A DNA stretch of 64,000 bases, taken from assembly GCA_008973525.1 (NCBI GenBank), contig WACJ01000310.1, positions 186,001-250,000 on the forward strand, written 5' to 3'. This document shows positions 45,201 through 58,085 of this stretch, one piece after another (position 1 is the stretch's first letter; each line of letters starts with the position of its first letter). This DNA is from Stenopsyche tienmushanensis. Lineage: Eukaryota; Arthropoda; Insecta; Trichoptera; Stenopsychidae. The position numbers and the translations under genes were made by a program. The notes beneath the pieces were generated by a model. It was given only the letters and a program-made list of their open reading frames with translations, made no database searches and was not told where the DNA came from.

Positions 45201-47460
45201 CAAATATGCAGAAGGAAGATTCTACGGAGAATAATTCCGTAGTCTACTTCTTCAATTATTGTTAAATGTAGAATCTTATAGACAACTATCTGGCATCTAG
45301 ACTTAATAATAGACTTCTAATTTCCAAACTAAACTGGCTCCTTCCAAAACTGGGAGCGCGTTGTCCAAACCCCCTTATTCTCTACAAATACTTGCAGCAG
45401 CCACGGTGGAGCAGGAGAACGTTTCCAGCAACACCCCCTGATTCATTGACTTTTACACCTGATGTGTACATTTTGGATTGTAAGTGCGTGTCTTCGATGA
45501 CCAGTGCGTTATGGAATAGGTTTGTAACTGTTATGGTCATTGTGTTTATGATGTTAATTCTATAACATGAAACCTTGTATTATTCATGTATATCTCATCA
45601 TTTTCCTAATAATTCGGTGGCAGTATTCTGCAGTCCGACAAATTCGACGATCCGACACTACCTTGCAAAACGTTTGTCGTATTACCGCCGATCTACTGTA
45701 ATAGAAATTGATAATATGCTGAAAACTGATATGCTAAAAATTGATAATATAATTTAATTCAAATATCTTGGCTTGCATTTCAAAAGCATACATCAATTAA
45801 GCATGAGTTATAAATAAAAATGAACACGATAATGAAATATTCGGTGATTGTATTTCATAATACTTGTATAAATGATATATAGCATTTTTCTTGTTCAGTT
45901 ACAACCATTTATAATCTGGTGTTTATGCCAGCAATCTTATCAAAGTTTTTGCAAGCATTATATACCAGATATGTTGTGGTAAGTGCCTTGTCATAATTGA
46001 TGTGTAAATTATAGTGGTTTTAATTGGTAATGTATTCTCAAATCTGTTAAATGGGTGACACCGGAAAATGTACTCTAATAAATTCATTCTCGTTTATATA
46101 ATATTCGCTATTGTGCTTTAATAAATTTGTTATTTATGATAACAGAAGGGCTCGATAGAGTATTTGAATACAATTATGAAGCCCATATCAATAAGCATGT
46201 TTGATCCCCTCAATTATTGCAATAAAAACATACTTTTATGATGGAAATGTGTCGATATAATATGTATTATTTATAGCATATTAGCATTAAAATTTGATAC
46301 ATTTCAAAAATCATATTATTTAATAAACAATACAATAGAATATAAAGTTAGAATCACTGAAAATAATAATTGCTGATAATGCATATTTCTGTTTTATCGT
46401 CAATTGACTCTGAATTCAACAGATGTCTCTACATAAAAACACTTGTGGTTCAATTTGAGGTTATGTTGTTTAATTCCTACAGTCAAATGCACAGTTTCAT
46501 CGAAATTTTATCTCGTCTACAGTTTTCTCAAACTAATTTCAATCCAACAACTATAATGTAAAAACATAACACTCTATAAATTTGCACAAACATAAGCTGT
46601 GATTCAATCCAAAGGTCATAAATTTGCAACACGCATTAATCGCAAGTGAGCAATACACATTCGACATCTTTTATATATTTTAATAAATTAAAAAATCGAA
46701 ACAGAAATAAATAGGCGAGTGTTTTACAACCTGTTGAGATCATCCACAGATGCTTTGTGAAATTGATGCCAATTTCAGGTATGTCATTTCAAATATATCT
46801 TCCACTTGGTTTTTCAGCTACAAATAATTAAAAATTGAAAGCTGCATGTTTTAAGTACATTTTACTTATTAAATCAAATGAGGCAATTGCTGAAAAATTA
46901 TTTATGAATGAAATTTATGACATTTAACACTCAATCTCTCGGTGCGTGGTGCATGCATTTTCATAGCGAATATATGTTTTAAAAATGTGACCACCTTTGA
47001 TAGTTGTTTTCATTTGCTAATAGAAAGCTGCCAATATTACCATTATCATTATTATTTCATGCTGTTATTTGCTCAACAAGTTGGAAACTATGTTGAATGT
47101 ATCAATCAAATATTTTTCATTTATGCCACTTATTGAAAATTCCTCGACATTTAAATCATCTAATCTTTCAGTTTGTATTGAATCGACGTTATTAATGTAA
47201 TCTGTTTTTTCTGGTTTCGATATCATTACCATTTAAAATGATTTCATTCACGATACGCATCATAGATGAATTCTACATAATGCTATAGGCTTGTAGAATA
47301 TGTCCCTTTTTATAATATTTGGATTTAATTTTTCTATGAAAATTAGCAATCATGATACTATGAACGATTTATGTCTTGGAGGCTACAATGGGTTCAACTC
47401 TGCAAGTTTTTCAACTTGGATAAGTCATCGTTTAGCAAAGTATCTTTGTAAAATCATAGT
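45201..47460. other. No gene seen; AT-rich
   Basis: Short open frames only. 45250-45450 and 45610-45700 are somewhat richer in GC but match nothing I know. Confidence 0.4.
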
Positions 47461-47474
47461 TTGATTTTTTTTGG

Positions 47475-47521
47475 CTTCAAGTCAAACCTTTTTCAAGAGT
47501 TCAAAAAGGTTTAACTTGAAG
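47475..47521. repeat. Short hairpin with 21-base stem
   Basis: CTTCAAGTCAAACCTTTTTC, a five-base loop, then the inverse GAAAAAGG-type arm ending TTAACTTGAAG. About 19 of 21 stem positions pair. Shorter than a typical precursor microRNA; origin unknown. Confidence 0.55.
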
Positions 47522-47969
47522 TAAAAGAACTGTGCAGAATCTGAATTTAGATCCAAAACTTTATTATAAAAGTCTAGGAATTAACTCACTGTACCCAGTG
47601 ACTCATAGTCGCTAAAATTCTTTCTGTTTGAAATTCTGTTTTCATTGGGCCTCTATTCTCAGAAAGTCGATTGGATGATAGCGATTTCAATAGATTATAC
47701 CTACAAAAAGATATCTAAGATGCCCGATTCTACTTAAGATGTGTTTTTTGACTGAATATGCCATAGTCTATATCTCGGACGAAGGCGATTTTCATTAAGA
47801 AAACTATTTTTCATGTAATGATTTCCTATTTATCTTCCATACATGACAAAATAAGGATACAATTATTTGGATAGAAATTATAATTCATGAAAGAGAGGAG
47901 AGAATCTATGATTGGGTAGCGATATTATCATTATTTTAAATGATAATTTAATAATCGTTGCAAATTAAA

Positions 47970-48045
47970 TCATCGTAGGCGTCCTTGCACAATCTGGATT
48001 TGAACAATAAGATTCCAGGATCTAAATCACTATACCAAAATATAG
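47970..48045 (-). repeat. tRNA-derived SINE fragment (copy Y)
   Basis: On the minus strand TTGGTATAGTGATTTAGATC (A-box-like) is followed by TGGAATCTTATTG and TTCAAATCCA (B-box-like). It aligns with 57215-57140. Too degenerate to be a functional tRNA: no paired acceptor stem. Confidence 0.5.
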
Positions 48046-50440
48046 TCATGTTTTTAAAAGGGTTATTTTAAGAAAAATATGAAATAATGTAATTAAATTT
48101 TAAGCGTTATAACCATATTTCTAGTTGTTTTATTTCAATTACATACTGAGATAATAATATTTATATGCAATACTTTTCCCTTTTACATGCTCAATCTCTA
48201 CTAACGGCGGAAGAAAAGTTAGATTGTGTGATGTTTACGAATGATGATATCCAACGTGTAGAGGTTCGCTATTCTACAACGTATATATGATGAAATTTTT
48301 GATATAATCATTAGTCTACGTTCAATTGTTTCGCGCCGTGGACTATTGAACTAGCAATTAATCACAATTTTCGCAATTTGCTCAATGAAAATATATTGAT
48401 ATTTTGATTTTGTCGCCGCAGCTCCCATAAATAATCATCTTTTGACTGATCGATTGCTATTTTATAGAGCGTTTGTGCTAAAAACGTCGACTTCTGTCAC
48501 GAGTTTAAGTTAGAGTTTATCGCCGCAAACCGAGGTAAGTTTTTATGATGTTATGATTTTTAGAAAACTTACACTATCTTTTTGCGTAAGTTTTTTTTTC
48601 TTACACGTCGATTCATTCGACGAGGAACGAATGGAAGTTTTCCAAAACGAAGCGACGTATAGTAAATAATGATTGTTGATTATTTACATAAGAACATTAA
48701 TTTTTTCCTTCCTCATTGCATTCTCATGTCTGTCGAAATATGTGCATTTTATGAGTGCATTTTTACGACATAGGATGCATCTCAATTTATTTTGATGATA
48801 TATGCACTTTAAAATTAAGAATGATGATTGCAATGAGATGTTTAACATCAACAAAGTATATTGAATCAAAATCAAATATTTAAATAAATATTATTTATTT
48901 ATAAAACCATTAACAATTTGTTCGAATTGTTCAAAAAAATAACAAAGCTGAATGTAGATGTCATTATACAACGCTATGGCAAACTTGTATGGTGGTCATG
49001 GAATTTTACAACTTTTTTTGCGGTGCCTGCATAAATTAATAATGATGTTTTTTATGTGGTTCCTTCGATTCTCTTCTTGAACGTTTGGTTTGATGTTTTG
49101 TTTGATGTTTTGGTGCGTATTTGTTTTCATGAATTGTAATATCGGGGGGTCAACCGATGATAATATTGAATGACCACTCAAAACAATGAAAGGCCGTATG
49201 TAAATTCCACAATTGAAATTTTCTCAAAATTGTATGTAATGCCACAATAATCGCAAAATGCATTTCATCAGCTAAATTATGGTATTCAATAGTCCTTTGA
49301 TATTGATGATCATAGCTATGCATCGGGATGCATGTGTCTTTTATCAGATAACATGATATTGTGAACATAATATACAATAATTAATGCATTTTCAATTGAA
49401 GTTAATGCATTGTGGTAGGACAAGAAGATAAATGCATATAATTATTATAACGCTCATAACGACATTGCATCTCCAATTTGGATCAAATCCATAATCAATC
49501 GATTTTATTGCCTTGACAAAGGCAATTATTATTGCATCAAGTCAAAAGTATTACAATATCACGGAAAATTTTGCAAACAAGTGACATATATTTCCTATAA
49601 CTATGTTTTTTTTGACCGTTGCCATTTCTTGCAAACACGCGATGCTATAGTATTGAACCTGTTCTCTCCGGTGAGAAACTGGTTTTCCTTGAGAAATCTG
49701 TTTAATATTGGAATATATTGAATTTTGCATCTCGATTTAGTACTCGGCAGGTAAATTTTGTCACTTTTCAAACATTGTCCAGGAGCGAATTCCTCAAGCG
49801 TGCTTCAAATGCCAGCCAAAGAGGCACAACTTTCTCTTCGAATCTCCATTGCGTAAATCAATCAGTATCCCATTCGAATGACGCAAATGTTGTCTTTGGT
49901 GCAATTAAAATAGATTCGCCTTAATCGTGTGTCGATATGACCTTTGGAATAAATATCTGATTGATTCATAAGATATCGTTCGTAGTAAATATTTACATAT
50001 CCATTGAAAAATTTTATCTGTAGGTTTTTTCCCGGTGATATCTGCGAATTGTTGAAGTCTTACAATCGAACCACTTGAAAATAAGCCACGTATTTTTTCG
50101 ATCCGAATGTACTAAAAAAAACACATTCGTCATCGATCCGATGTCATATTGTGCGATCGAAATTAGATCGGTCTTGATGATGCCCTTCTTCCGCGTACAA
50201 CAGACGTTCAACTCATGCCGCCTATCATACAATCACCCCTCGATATTTTCAGCATCTTTCATAAAGTATGGCCAAGTATTCACACGCAATTTATATTTGT
50301 CATTGGTCTCGATCCAATTGAAGTCTTGATTTTTGTCGGTAATTTTGTAGTAATTTTTATGCAACACCAACTTCTCGCCTTTGACGATTTTGGAAGATTG
50401 CCACAGTTATTGAATGGTAGTGATGAACATACTCACAGCG
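48046..50440. other. Gene-poor stretch, one candidate untranslated exon
   Basis: Nothing recognisable except a possible first-exon donor at 48534 (CCGAG|GTAAGT) preceded by TTTTATAG at about 48460. Open frames on both strands at 50070-50460 have no known content. Confidence 0.35.
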
Positions 50441-50454
50441 ATACTCAGGGCCGT

Positions 50455-50650
50455 AATTAGGGGTATAGCATCCGATAGCGAGGCGTTCATTCGTCATATC
50501 GGTCCGAAAAGCGGACCAGTTGGACACATAGACCTTGTGGTCTATCCGTCCACTTTTAGGGCCTTTTGCGGCATTTTCGAGCGATAAATGCGTACCCGGG
50601 GGCCCCCTCAGTCTAGGCTGGTTTATATCCCACTTTATATCCCAGGTTTA
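50455..50650 (+). repeat. Dispersed repeat family R (copy 4)
   Basis: GGGCCGTAATTAGGGGTATA, GCATCCGATAGCGAGGCG, TCGGTCCGAAAAGCGGACCA, GTTGGACACATAGACCTTGT, TTTTGCGGCATTTTCGAGCG, GCGTACCCGGGGGCCCCCTC. Together with copies 1 and 2 (reverse complement) this is the best-preserved version. Confidence 0.72.
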
Positions 50651-50932
50651 TATCCCAATAAACACCTCGGGTTAGCGGAGGGTCTCCGTGTTCCTCTGCC
50701 TCAGATGTGAAGTGATGTACCAATGTTTCATTCTGAATTGATGCAAAAACTCGGTCGCATTGCCTATTTTTGTTGCACGAAAGTAAAAATATCCAGGTTT
50801 TAAGTTGTTTACTGCTTAAAATTGCTGATGAGGTGTATTTATAAATTGAAAGGTTGCGGTTGTTAAAAAGTTTCATGCATATTTCATTATCGCAAACGAA
50901 TCACAAACAATACAGGATTAAAGTATTTTTAA

Positions 50933-51841
50933 CACTAAACCTACCGACACTTCTTGCATACCCATTAGGACTTCGAATCGTTATTTTTTATTTCGGTTTT
51001 AGTTCCGATTCAGTTCCAAACATTTATATTGGTTTTATTATTAATTTTTCCGGTTTTCAGTTCAGCCACAGGTGATTCATTTTTAACCCTTTGCGGTCCC
51101 TAAATATTTTAGACATTTTTAAGATAAAACGTTTTTTTTTTCAATTTTTAAGTTATTATTTAATAAAACACTATTATTTTTTACCAAAGTCGTATATTTA
51201 ACTAATATATTATAAAGAGACATTATATTTTATAGTTTATAATTAGATAATGTATGGTATCTCTCAAAAAATTGGCCTAGATGGAGACCAGGTTTTTTAA
51301 AAAAATATTTTGTATATTCGTTAGTTTCGGACAAAAATATTATGAATATTATATGATTACATAAAAATATCTTAAGCGGTAAATTAAAAACTTTTTGAAA
51401 TAAATGACTTACCGTTAACACAAATTAACTCCTTTTTGGTGGAACAGTTTAGACTTTTAAGAGTATATTCTGCAAAGAAATCTCCAAAGTTCCAATTATG
51501 TACGGAGTTGTAGCTATTTTTGAATGAAATCTTTAAACGCGTTTTTCTCGAAACTACTTTTTTCAACACGGTTGACATGTTATCGCATGTTCTAATTAAC
51601 TGATTTACTTCAAATTTGATACAGACATTTTCTATATAACCCTCTATTGTCCCTACAAGAATGTCAAAAAATATTTTTAAAAAAGTTATAACTATAAAAA
51701 TAGGCTAAAAAATAACTTAAAAAAAACAGTCTTTTGCGAAAATATTTCTTCTTTCTTTAAGTTTAAGTTCTTTTAGGTAGGAACTATAGCGATATTGTTG
51801 ATAATAAGGAATCTTTTTTATTTTTTAGTTTTAGATAAGGG
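50933..51841. mobile_element. Cluster of TTAA-type element ends
   Basis: At 50929-50932 TTAA is followed by CACTAAACCTACCGACACTT, a piggyBac-like terminus. At 51083-51086 TTAA is followed by CCCTTTGCGGTCCC, the same ten-base terminus as the element at 5451. AAGGG|TTAA at 51837-51845 is a possible but weak right end, giving 755 bases. Minus-strand frames at 51230-51580 have no known motif. Confidence 0.5.
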
Positions 51842-52422
51842 TTAAAATTGTGTCAACCAAGACATGCTCTCTTTTTACCCCTTAAACTTTCTTCCCTTAA
51901 TTTTTTTTAAGTAAGTTGTTATTTTTCCATTATTTTGTAGTTCTAAAAGCTCCATTTTCCATAGTATTTTTTAATCTAATTGCCATGCATTATGCTCTTA
52001 CTATGAACAACACTTTTTTCTTGTGATAGTTGAGTGATCAAGTAATGCTGGTATTTTTAAGGAACTGGCATGGAATGACGAAATCATTGAGAAAAATTAC
52101 TCTAGGCATAATCACTATCTGAACATTTCACAAAAATATTTCTAAAGTCATTAGCATTCTAAGGTGATAAAAGCAAAAAATTCTTCCGACCGTTAATTCT
52201 GATTCTCCCAACAACTCTTCAATACTCTAACAAAGTATATTTATTATGCACTTGATAATAATACTGACCTTTATTTAGGATGCTTGATATGCGCTTTAAA
52301 GATCAGAGATATTTGTATATAATAATTATTAATAGGATCAAGAGCGTCCTTTGAATAATCAATATTATGACAATTATAAAATTATTCGTCTAAAAAGCGA
52401 TTTGCTATAATTTTATCATTAA

Positions 52423-52904
52423 CACGTTAACAGCGGGACACGGAATTCACTGTGGTCGCAAAGATTGTGAATAAACGAACATAGGAAAATTAATTTACTT
52501 ATTTGCTAAATTGTATCATTCTCGATATGTATGTCACGAATAGATGTTTAATGAAGACCGTTTCACATGTTTTTTTCTTCAAAGAAGTATCGAATCTTGA
52601 GACGTGTGTTTCGAATTCGACATAGTGAAATTATTTTTTGGTTTAGTTTTACGTGAACTGTCTTTCGATTTGGCCATTTAAAATAACAATTTAAACTAAA
52701 GATTTTTAAGGACATAAGAATATTTAAGTAATTAAGTATTTTAAGAGTGTAAATTTTTTTTGTGTGTTTGGTGCCTGTGGGTATAATTTGCAGATATTGA
52801 TGAGTAAAAATATTAAGATTTAATGATAAACATTCGAAAGCTGTGCATATTTTAGTGAGAGTCAAAAAAAGCAATATTGCAAAAAATCGCCCGCTGTAAT
52901 TGTG
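52423..52904. mobile_element. TTAA-flanked MITE, family 2
   Basis: 482 bases between TTAA at 52419-52422 and TTAA at 52905-52908. The ends are CACGTTAACAGCGGG and, on the minus strand, CACAATTACAGCGGG (12 of 15 match). No coding capacity. The ends resemble the supposed piggyBac terminus at 3560-3578. Confidence 0.75.
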
Positions 52905-53221
52905 TTAACATAGTGCAGACATACGCATTCCACTGTAGGATCATTCGCCTGTATTATATACCCCGACGGGCCATCTGGATGAACGCATCTAAGAGCGTTT
53001 TTTCTGCATTTTTTTGATAAGAAATTCGGATAATTTTAATAGCTGGGTAGCTTTCTTTGAAAAATACTGAAAAACTCAAGATGATGCTTCGTTATCGCTT
53101 CGGAATCTTTCAGCTTCAGGGATCGTCATAATTGCTTGTTATATGTTATACATAGTTTTTATTTTACTTGACTTTTCTACTTTACAAGAATCGACACTGA
53201 TTGACTCTTCACGTATTTATA

Positions 53222-53409
53222 ATATACCCGGCATGCGTTGCAATGCCACGTCTCGCATAACAAACTGCGTACACAAACAATATTTTACTATGCCTATGTT
53301 ATTCCCACAAATGTAAACAATAAGTTGACAATTTTTTATTGCAATCGAATGAACGATATGGCAGCGTATTACATACGAACAAACAGATATTATTTTTTTA
53401 TATATTAGA
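53222..53409 (-). mobile_element. Helitron-like repeat, complete module
   Basis: Minus strand begins TCTAATATATAAAAAAAT at 53409, then TGTTTGTTCG, CGATTGCAATAAAAA, CTTATTGTTTACATTTG, AACATAGGCATAGT, TTGTTATGCGAGACGTGG and ends CGCATGCCGGGTATAT near 53222. Same module as 22034-22345. Confidence 0.65.
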
Positions 53410-53565
53410 TGTTACATTTTCTAGTCCCTCTTTTTAATCGTTTAAACATTGACTTAGATATTAGCTGTTCCTAGTCGACTCATATGGACTGGGAACGTTC
53501 GGCTAATGCCATGTTCGAATATTGATAATAGATTATGATTCCAGATTACTGGACGTCTGAGTTAC

Positions 53566-53695
53566 TTACAGGGCACGAGTGGTTTAGGCATGGAGTCTGA
53601 TCGCGAGACGCTGATTTGTCGTGTCAGCGGTTCGAAAAGCGGACAGGTTGGACACATAAACCTTGTGGTCACTCTATCTCTTTGAATGTGACCAT
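53566..53695 (+). repeat. Dispersed repeat family R (copy 5, partial)
   Basis: GGCATGGAGTCTGATCGCGA, GTCGTGTCAGCGGTTCGAAA, AGCGGACAGGTTGGACACAT and AACCTTGTGGTCACTCT match copies 4 and 6. Right half absent. 53696-56150 shows no gene. Confidence 0.65.
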
Positions 53696-56150
53696 AGCTT
53701 GTTTCGTTTTTAAAAGGACTATATACATTTTGCATTGCTTGATTATTCATATTATGAATGCTTTTAGAATATCAATGAAAAATGTGGAGATCATTTTACA
53801 TTCTGCCATTAAACAACGCATGTGAAAATTGTGAAGAAAGTTAAATATTCTAGTTGATGTTATGTCAGAAAATCTAATCGCTTCATCGGAATAAATCAGA
53901 TTTTCTGTTTATCTTTGCATTTTCGCACAACATCTGTCGTTTTAATTTTAAAAATATTTCCAATTGTGATCGATATTATACAATGATATTTATCAAAGCA
54001 GAATGCACCAGATAAAACCGGAATGCTCTCATTTAATCATTGAAATTATTTAAAATAGCATTGTTTAATACATACATCTGATTTGTGAATGCCGATAATG
54101 TTGCGAATTTATGTTCAAAGGTTTTCGCGAACAAATTCCACAATGACAATGTTGTCATGCACTTAAAATGGGTTAAATTGGCGACAGGCTTCAATTACCT
54201 GACAAATTACACTTTATCACATTGCAAATTTGTATTGTTTAAGAATACTAACCAAATGGAATGATAAAATTTCATATCAACGGATGTCGAATAGAAATGT
54301 TTGATATATTATAGCTGCACTGCTTGGAAATTTGAGTCATGGTATCAAATATCGTTTGGGATGTAAATATTATGGAAATAACGCTTTTTAGCCATTGAAT
54401 TTCAATAGATGATTTGGTTTGTCGGCATATTATAACACTTGAGTTGTGCATTATATCACATCGATACGATTTTATTTCATTTTTATCTGATTGCCAATAT
54501 AATGCTAATTGATACGACTCATTCCTGTATTATTATCGAATTAATCTCAATGAATTCTCAAATGTATTTCCTTGATAAATGATATATCGCCAACATCAAC
54601 AACCAACTGTATGGAGTATCAAACTTCAGGATCATGACAGATAACATTTCAAAAATCAGCACTATTTATTGACCAGACACAATGACCGAAGGTTGTTGTC
54701 AAGGTTGACTAATTCATTATTTAATATATAATCCTTATCTGTTTTTAAAAACATAAGTAAACATCACTCGAAGTCGACGGTTGATTTGTTAATTAATTTC
54801 ACAACAAACATAATTCTCTTTCCTTTTCTTCGACCGTTGATCGATGTTAATCGTTTGGTCGATAACTAATTCGGAATTGACATGCATCATATTAATGTAT
54901 TGTACAGTTTTAATTAAAATAATCTGAGGCCATACCAACGACCTACAATTTACAGCTGCTTACTTCCCGCTTAAACCGGTTATTCCTTAATAAATTTCCC
55001 AATCAAAATAATCCATCAACGCTAAAAGAGTCATATTTTCTATATAAACAGCCTTTGATAGTCCTAAATGCCAATGTACGCCAATATAATTGCGCCCTTC
55101 GTAAATCATGTAATATGTAATAATATGCATTAAAATGTTTGGGATAAATAACGAATCAATTTATTTTATTCATGTCATATATTTGCATTTTATAATGGGA
55201 GGGCTAGTTATTAACACTCACATTGATAAAAAAATAGCATGCACTTTGTTAAAATTAATACCCTTTTATCTCATTTTTCCCTATTTTTATTTCAAAGAAG
55301 TAATTGTTTTTTTCTGTTATGGTATTTTTATGGTATAAATTGTAACAGACAAGTCTTCTATCGTCATAAATAACAGTTGCCATGACTTTTCCAGTCTAAT
55401 GTCCCCATTCTAGACTTCAGAATCAGGATACTCAATATGAACGTTATCTTTAAATGAATTCTCTTCTCCACTGTTCAATCCAATACTTCACTTTGAAATG
55501 ATATATACGAAGTAATACTTTAGCATAAAGTGATAGCTTATATCTACTAATATTAAATGTAAGTATGAAAATTATACATGAAGAAAATGTAAATTCCCAG
55601 ATTTTACCGCTTTCGACGTTTATATTGCATTTTAGAACAAATGTTTTGTTTAAAAAATGCATTGTTGCGTTTTAATCTTTGATAATCAGACCGCCAATAT
55701 TAATCAGGAGTAATCAAAGATTTAACAAAACGCTTACCTAAAATGAACTTTAGTGCATTTCCTGTATTAAAATGTAATAATGACTAAAATGCCAGAGATT
55801 AAAGTTACAGTTTCTCCGCAAACTCTTCAAATGGCCTATTAAAAATAATTTAATATACAAATTCATTTCAATACTTGGAAGGTGTTTGAACTCTCGAGTT
55901 TTGTATTTATGAACGGTTATTTGTCGACTTGTTAAAAAAAAGTGCTTTCGAAGCATTTTCCATTAGATGTGGGATTTTTAGTCATATTGAGCAGATATTT
56001 TCGAGGTGTTAATGATTAATAATATAATAAAATAGCATGAATTCTTATAAATGAATTGGGTTAAAAATATCGAGTGATTCTTAACATCTTATAGACCGCA
56101 AGAAAACAGTAAAACTTCCACCTAGGACTGAAATTCACTTAACCCATTTA
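53696..56150. other. No gene seen; AT-rich
   Basis: Short frames without content and several AT-rich low-complexity tracts. No repeat family from elsewhere in the window recognised. Confidence 0.4.
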
Positions 56151-56159
56151 GTGAAGTTC

Positions 56160-56360
56160 ATGTTCTGTGGACATGTTCGGGCATGGCGTCCGATCGCAAA
56201 GCGCTCCTTCGTTGTGTCAGAGGCTCGAAATTCGGACCAATTGGACACGGAAACCTTTTGGCCACTCTGGCTCCCTCTAATTTTAGAACATTTAGGTCTT
56301 TTCCAGTGGCCGGTAACAAGTAGTGGGCTCGCAACCTTTTTCGGGGCCGCGAGTGAGACT
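56160..56360 (+). repeat. Dispersed repeat family R (copy 6)
   Basis: CGGGCATGGCGTCCGATCGC, GCTCCTTCGTTGTGTCAGAG, CGGACCAATTGGACACGG, AACCTTTTGGCCACTCTGGC and the end GGGCTCGCAACCTTTTTCGG. Both strands are open here; the frames are not genes. Confidence 0.68.
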
Positions 56361-56448
56361 CAAAGCTCTTCCCTACCCTATACAATACATATTTATGTAT
56401 TTTTTAATTTGACATAATTTGATAAGGTCTGAGAAAAAATAAATTTAA

Positions 56449-57069
56449 CTCTTTGCACTTGAGACCCTTTTTCGCGCGGCGAACCAGCAACTCAAGACGT
56501 TTCGCAGCACTTTCGGCGAATTTCTTACTCCTAACTTAAAATCATTACACACACAAATTAATACATAAAACTCTTATATTTTAAAATTTTATGTATCTTT
56601 ACACCTTTATGAATATAATTTCTTAAATGTGAGTCTCTATAATTTTGCTGTGTGTGATATTTCATAAAACAGCTTTTCGGGGCAAGTATTACAATAATAT
56701 GTTATTTGATGTTTTTGTCGGCTTTTTTCTTTGAGAACAGACTTTGCAATCTTTTCTAACTCCTGATCAATGCTTATAGGGATCAAAAACTTAGTAGTCT
56801 TTCTGCCACGACTATCAAGTTCGAACTAGTGTCGAATATGCAGTCTGGTTCGTGGTTGGGGACTAATTTCAGATAAGAAAATCTTTTATCTATTTGAAGG
56901 GGTGTCATGTTACATTTCATAAGATTATATAGAAGAGCGTAGGGACCCGCTTCAAAGGAACTAAACGTAAACAGTTATTGCTGAGCATCGAGTCGTGAGC
57001 GAGAGTCGCCTCTCTAGTTGCGGCATCAAATCGTACGGTGAGTGAGAGTCACCTCTCGAGTGCAAAGGA
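56449..57069. mobile_element. TTAA-flanked MITE, family 3
   Basis: 621 bases between TTAA at 56445-56448 and TTAA at 57070-57073. The ends are CTCTTTGCACTTGAG and, on the minus strand, TCCTTTGCACTCGAG (12 of 15 match). The core is GC-richer (CGCGCGGCGAACCAGC). No transposase. Confidence 0.75.
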
Positions 57070-57119
57070 TTAATATGGTGGTTTTTCATTAGGCCGTCCT
57101 GGATCGAGATCGTCGATCG

Positions 57120-57215
57120 TAAATATCAATATTTTTAATCCCCCAAATTGAATCTGAACCTTTATGATAAGAGTCCATGATCTAACTCACTAATCCAACA
57201 CTTGGTAAAATATGT
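57120..57215 (-). repeat. tRNA-derived SINE fragment (copy X)
   Basis: Minus strand: TTGGATTAGTGAGTTAGATC (A-box-like), TGGACTCTTATCAT and GGTTCAGATTC (B-box-like). Aligns with copy Y at 48045-47970. Confidence 0.55.
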
Positions 57216-57799
57216 TTTTAAATGTTTGTTTAATATCAAATTGGAAGCAAATAGTGATTTGATGGAACGTTCGAGATTTTTATGGTGTCGTTATCATGCT
57301 ATAAAATAGCTCTGGATAGTTTTACTCGAGTTTCAATCTTATCATTTGTTGATAGTAGATATCCGAAGTGATCGATTCTTTATTCGGGAATAATTCGTAA
57401 TGTATAATCCATTTCTGGCTGGTTTTTCTGATGGATATTCTATGTTAACTCATTGTCTTTGAGATTCGTTTTTTCAAAATAGATCCATTTCTTGCCTTGC
57501 AATGCATTCCAAGAATAGTCAGTTAGGAGCTAATTCGTATAGCACCAGGAGACTTAATTTCAACATTTTACAGACAGTCGACAAATTTCGATGCATCAAT
57601 CCTGACTTTAGCATCGAAATAACGATCAGGATTAATTTTCGTATAATATTTCAAAACGTTCAAAATTTATCCCGAGTTAGCTGTATGAGAACTTGCATTA
57701 TCGTGTTGTGTGAAGACTGAACACTTGGCAAATATAAAACAAATCGATGGTTGTAGTGCTTTATTTACCTTAGCAACCACCAGACCATTATGGGCCAAC

Positions 57800-58085
57800 A
57801 TAGTGCATACGCTAAATGTTTCGCATAACAAATTACATAAATAAACATTATTTTTACTATGCTTATGATATTCTCGCAAGCGTAAAAAGTAAGTTGACAA
57901 AGTGTTATCGCAATCGGATGAACGGTATGGCAGCGCATTAAACACGTACAAACAAACATTGATTTTTATATATTAGACTATACCTATGTTATTTCTGCAA
58001 GTGTTAATAATAATTCGACAAAGTTTTATTGCAATCGGATGAACGGTATGATAGCACATTAAATACGAACAAACAAAGATTAGAA
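57800..58085 (-). mobile_element. Helitron-like repeat, two head-to-tail partial copies
   Basis: On the minus strand two copies of the module TTTGTTCGT, CGATTGCAATAAAACTTT, CTTACTTTTTACGCTTG, AGCATAGT, the second starting TCTAATATATAAAAATCA at 57975. Same arrangement as at 22034-22345. Confidence 0.6.

Noticed and set aside
44793..45203. 136-codon minus-strand frame
   Set aside because: Overlaps a diverged copy of dispersed repeat R on the opposite strand; the frame has no recognisable content.
47970..48045. Functional tRNA gene
   Set aside because: A- and B-box-like blocks are present but no acceptor stem or anticodon arm can be folded; better explained as a SINE relic.
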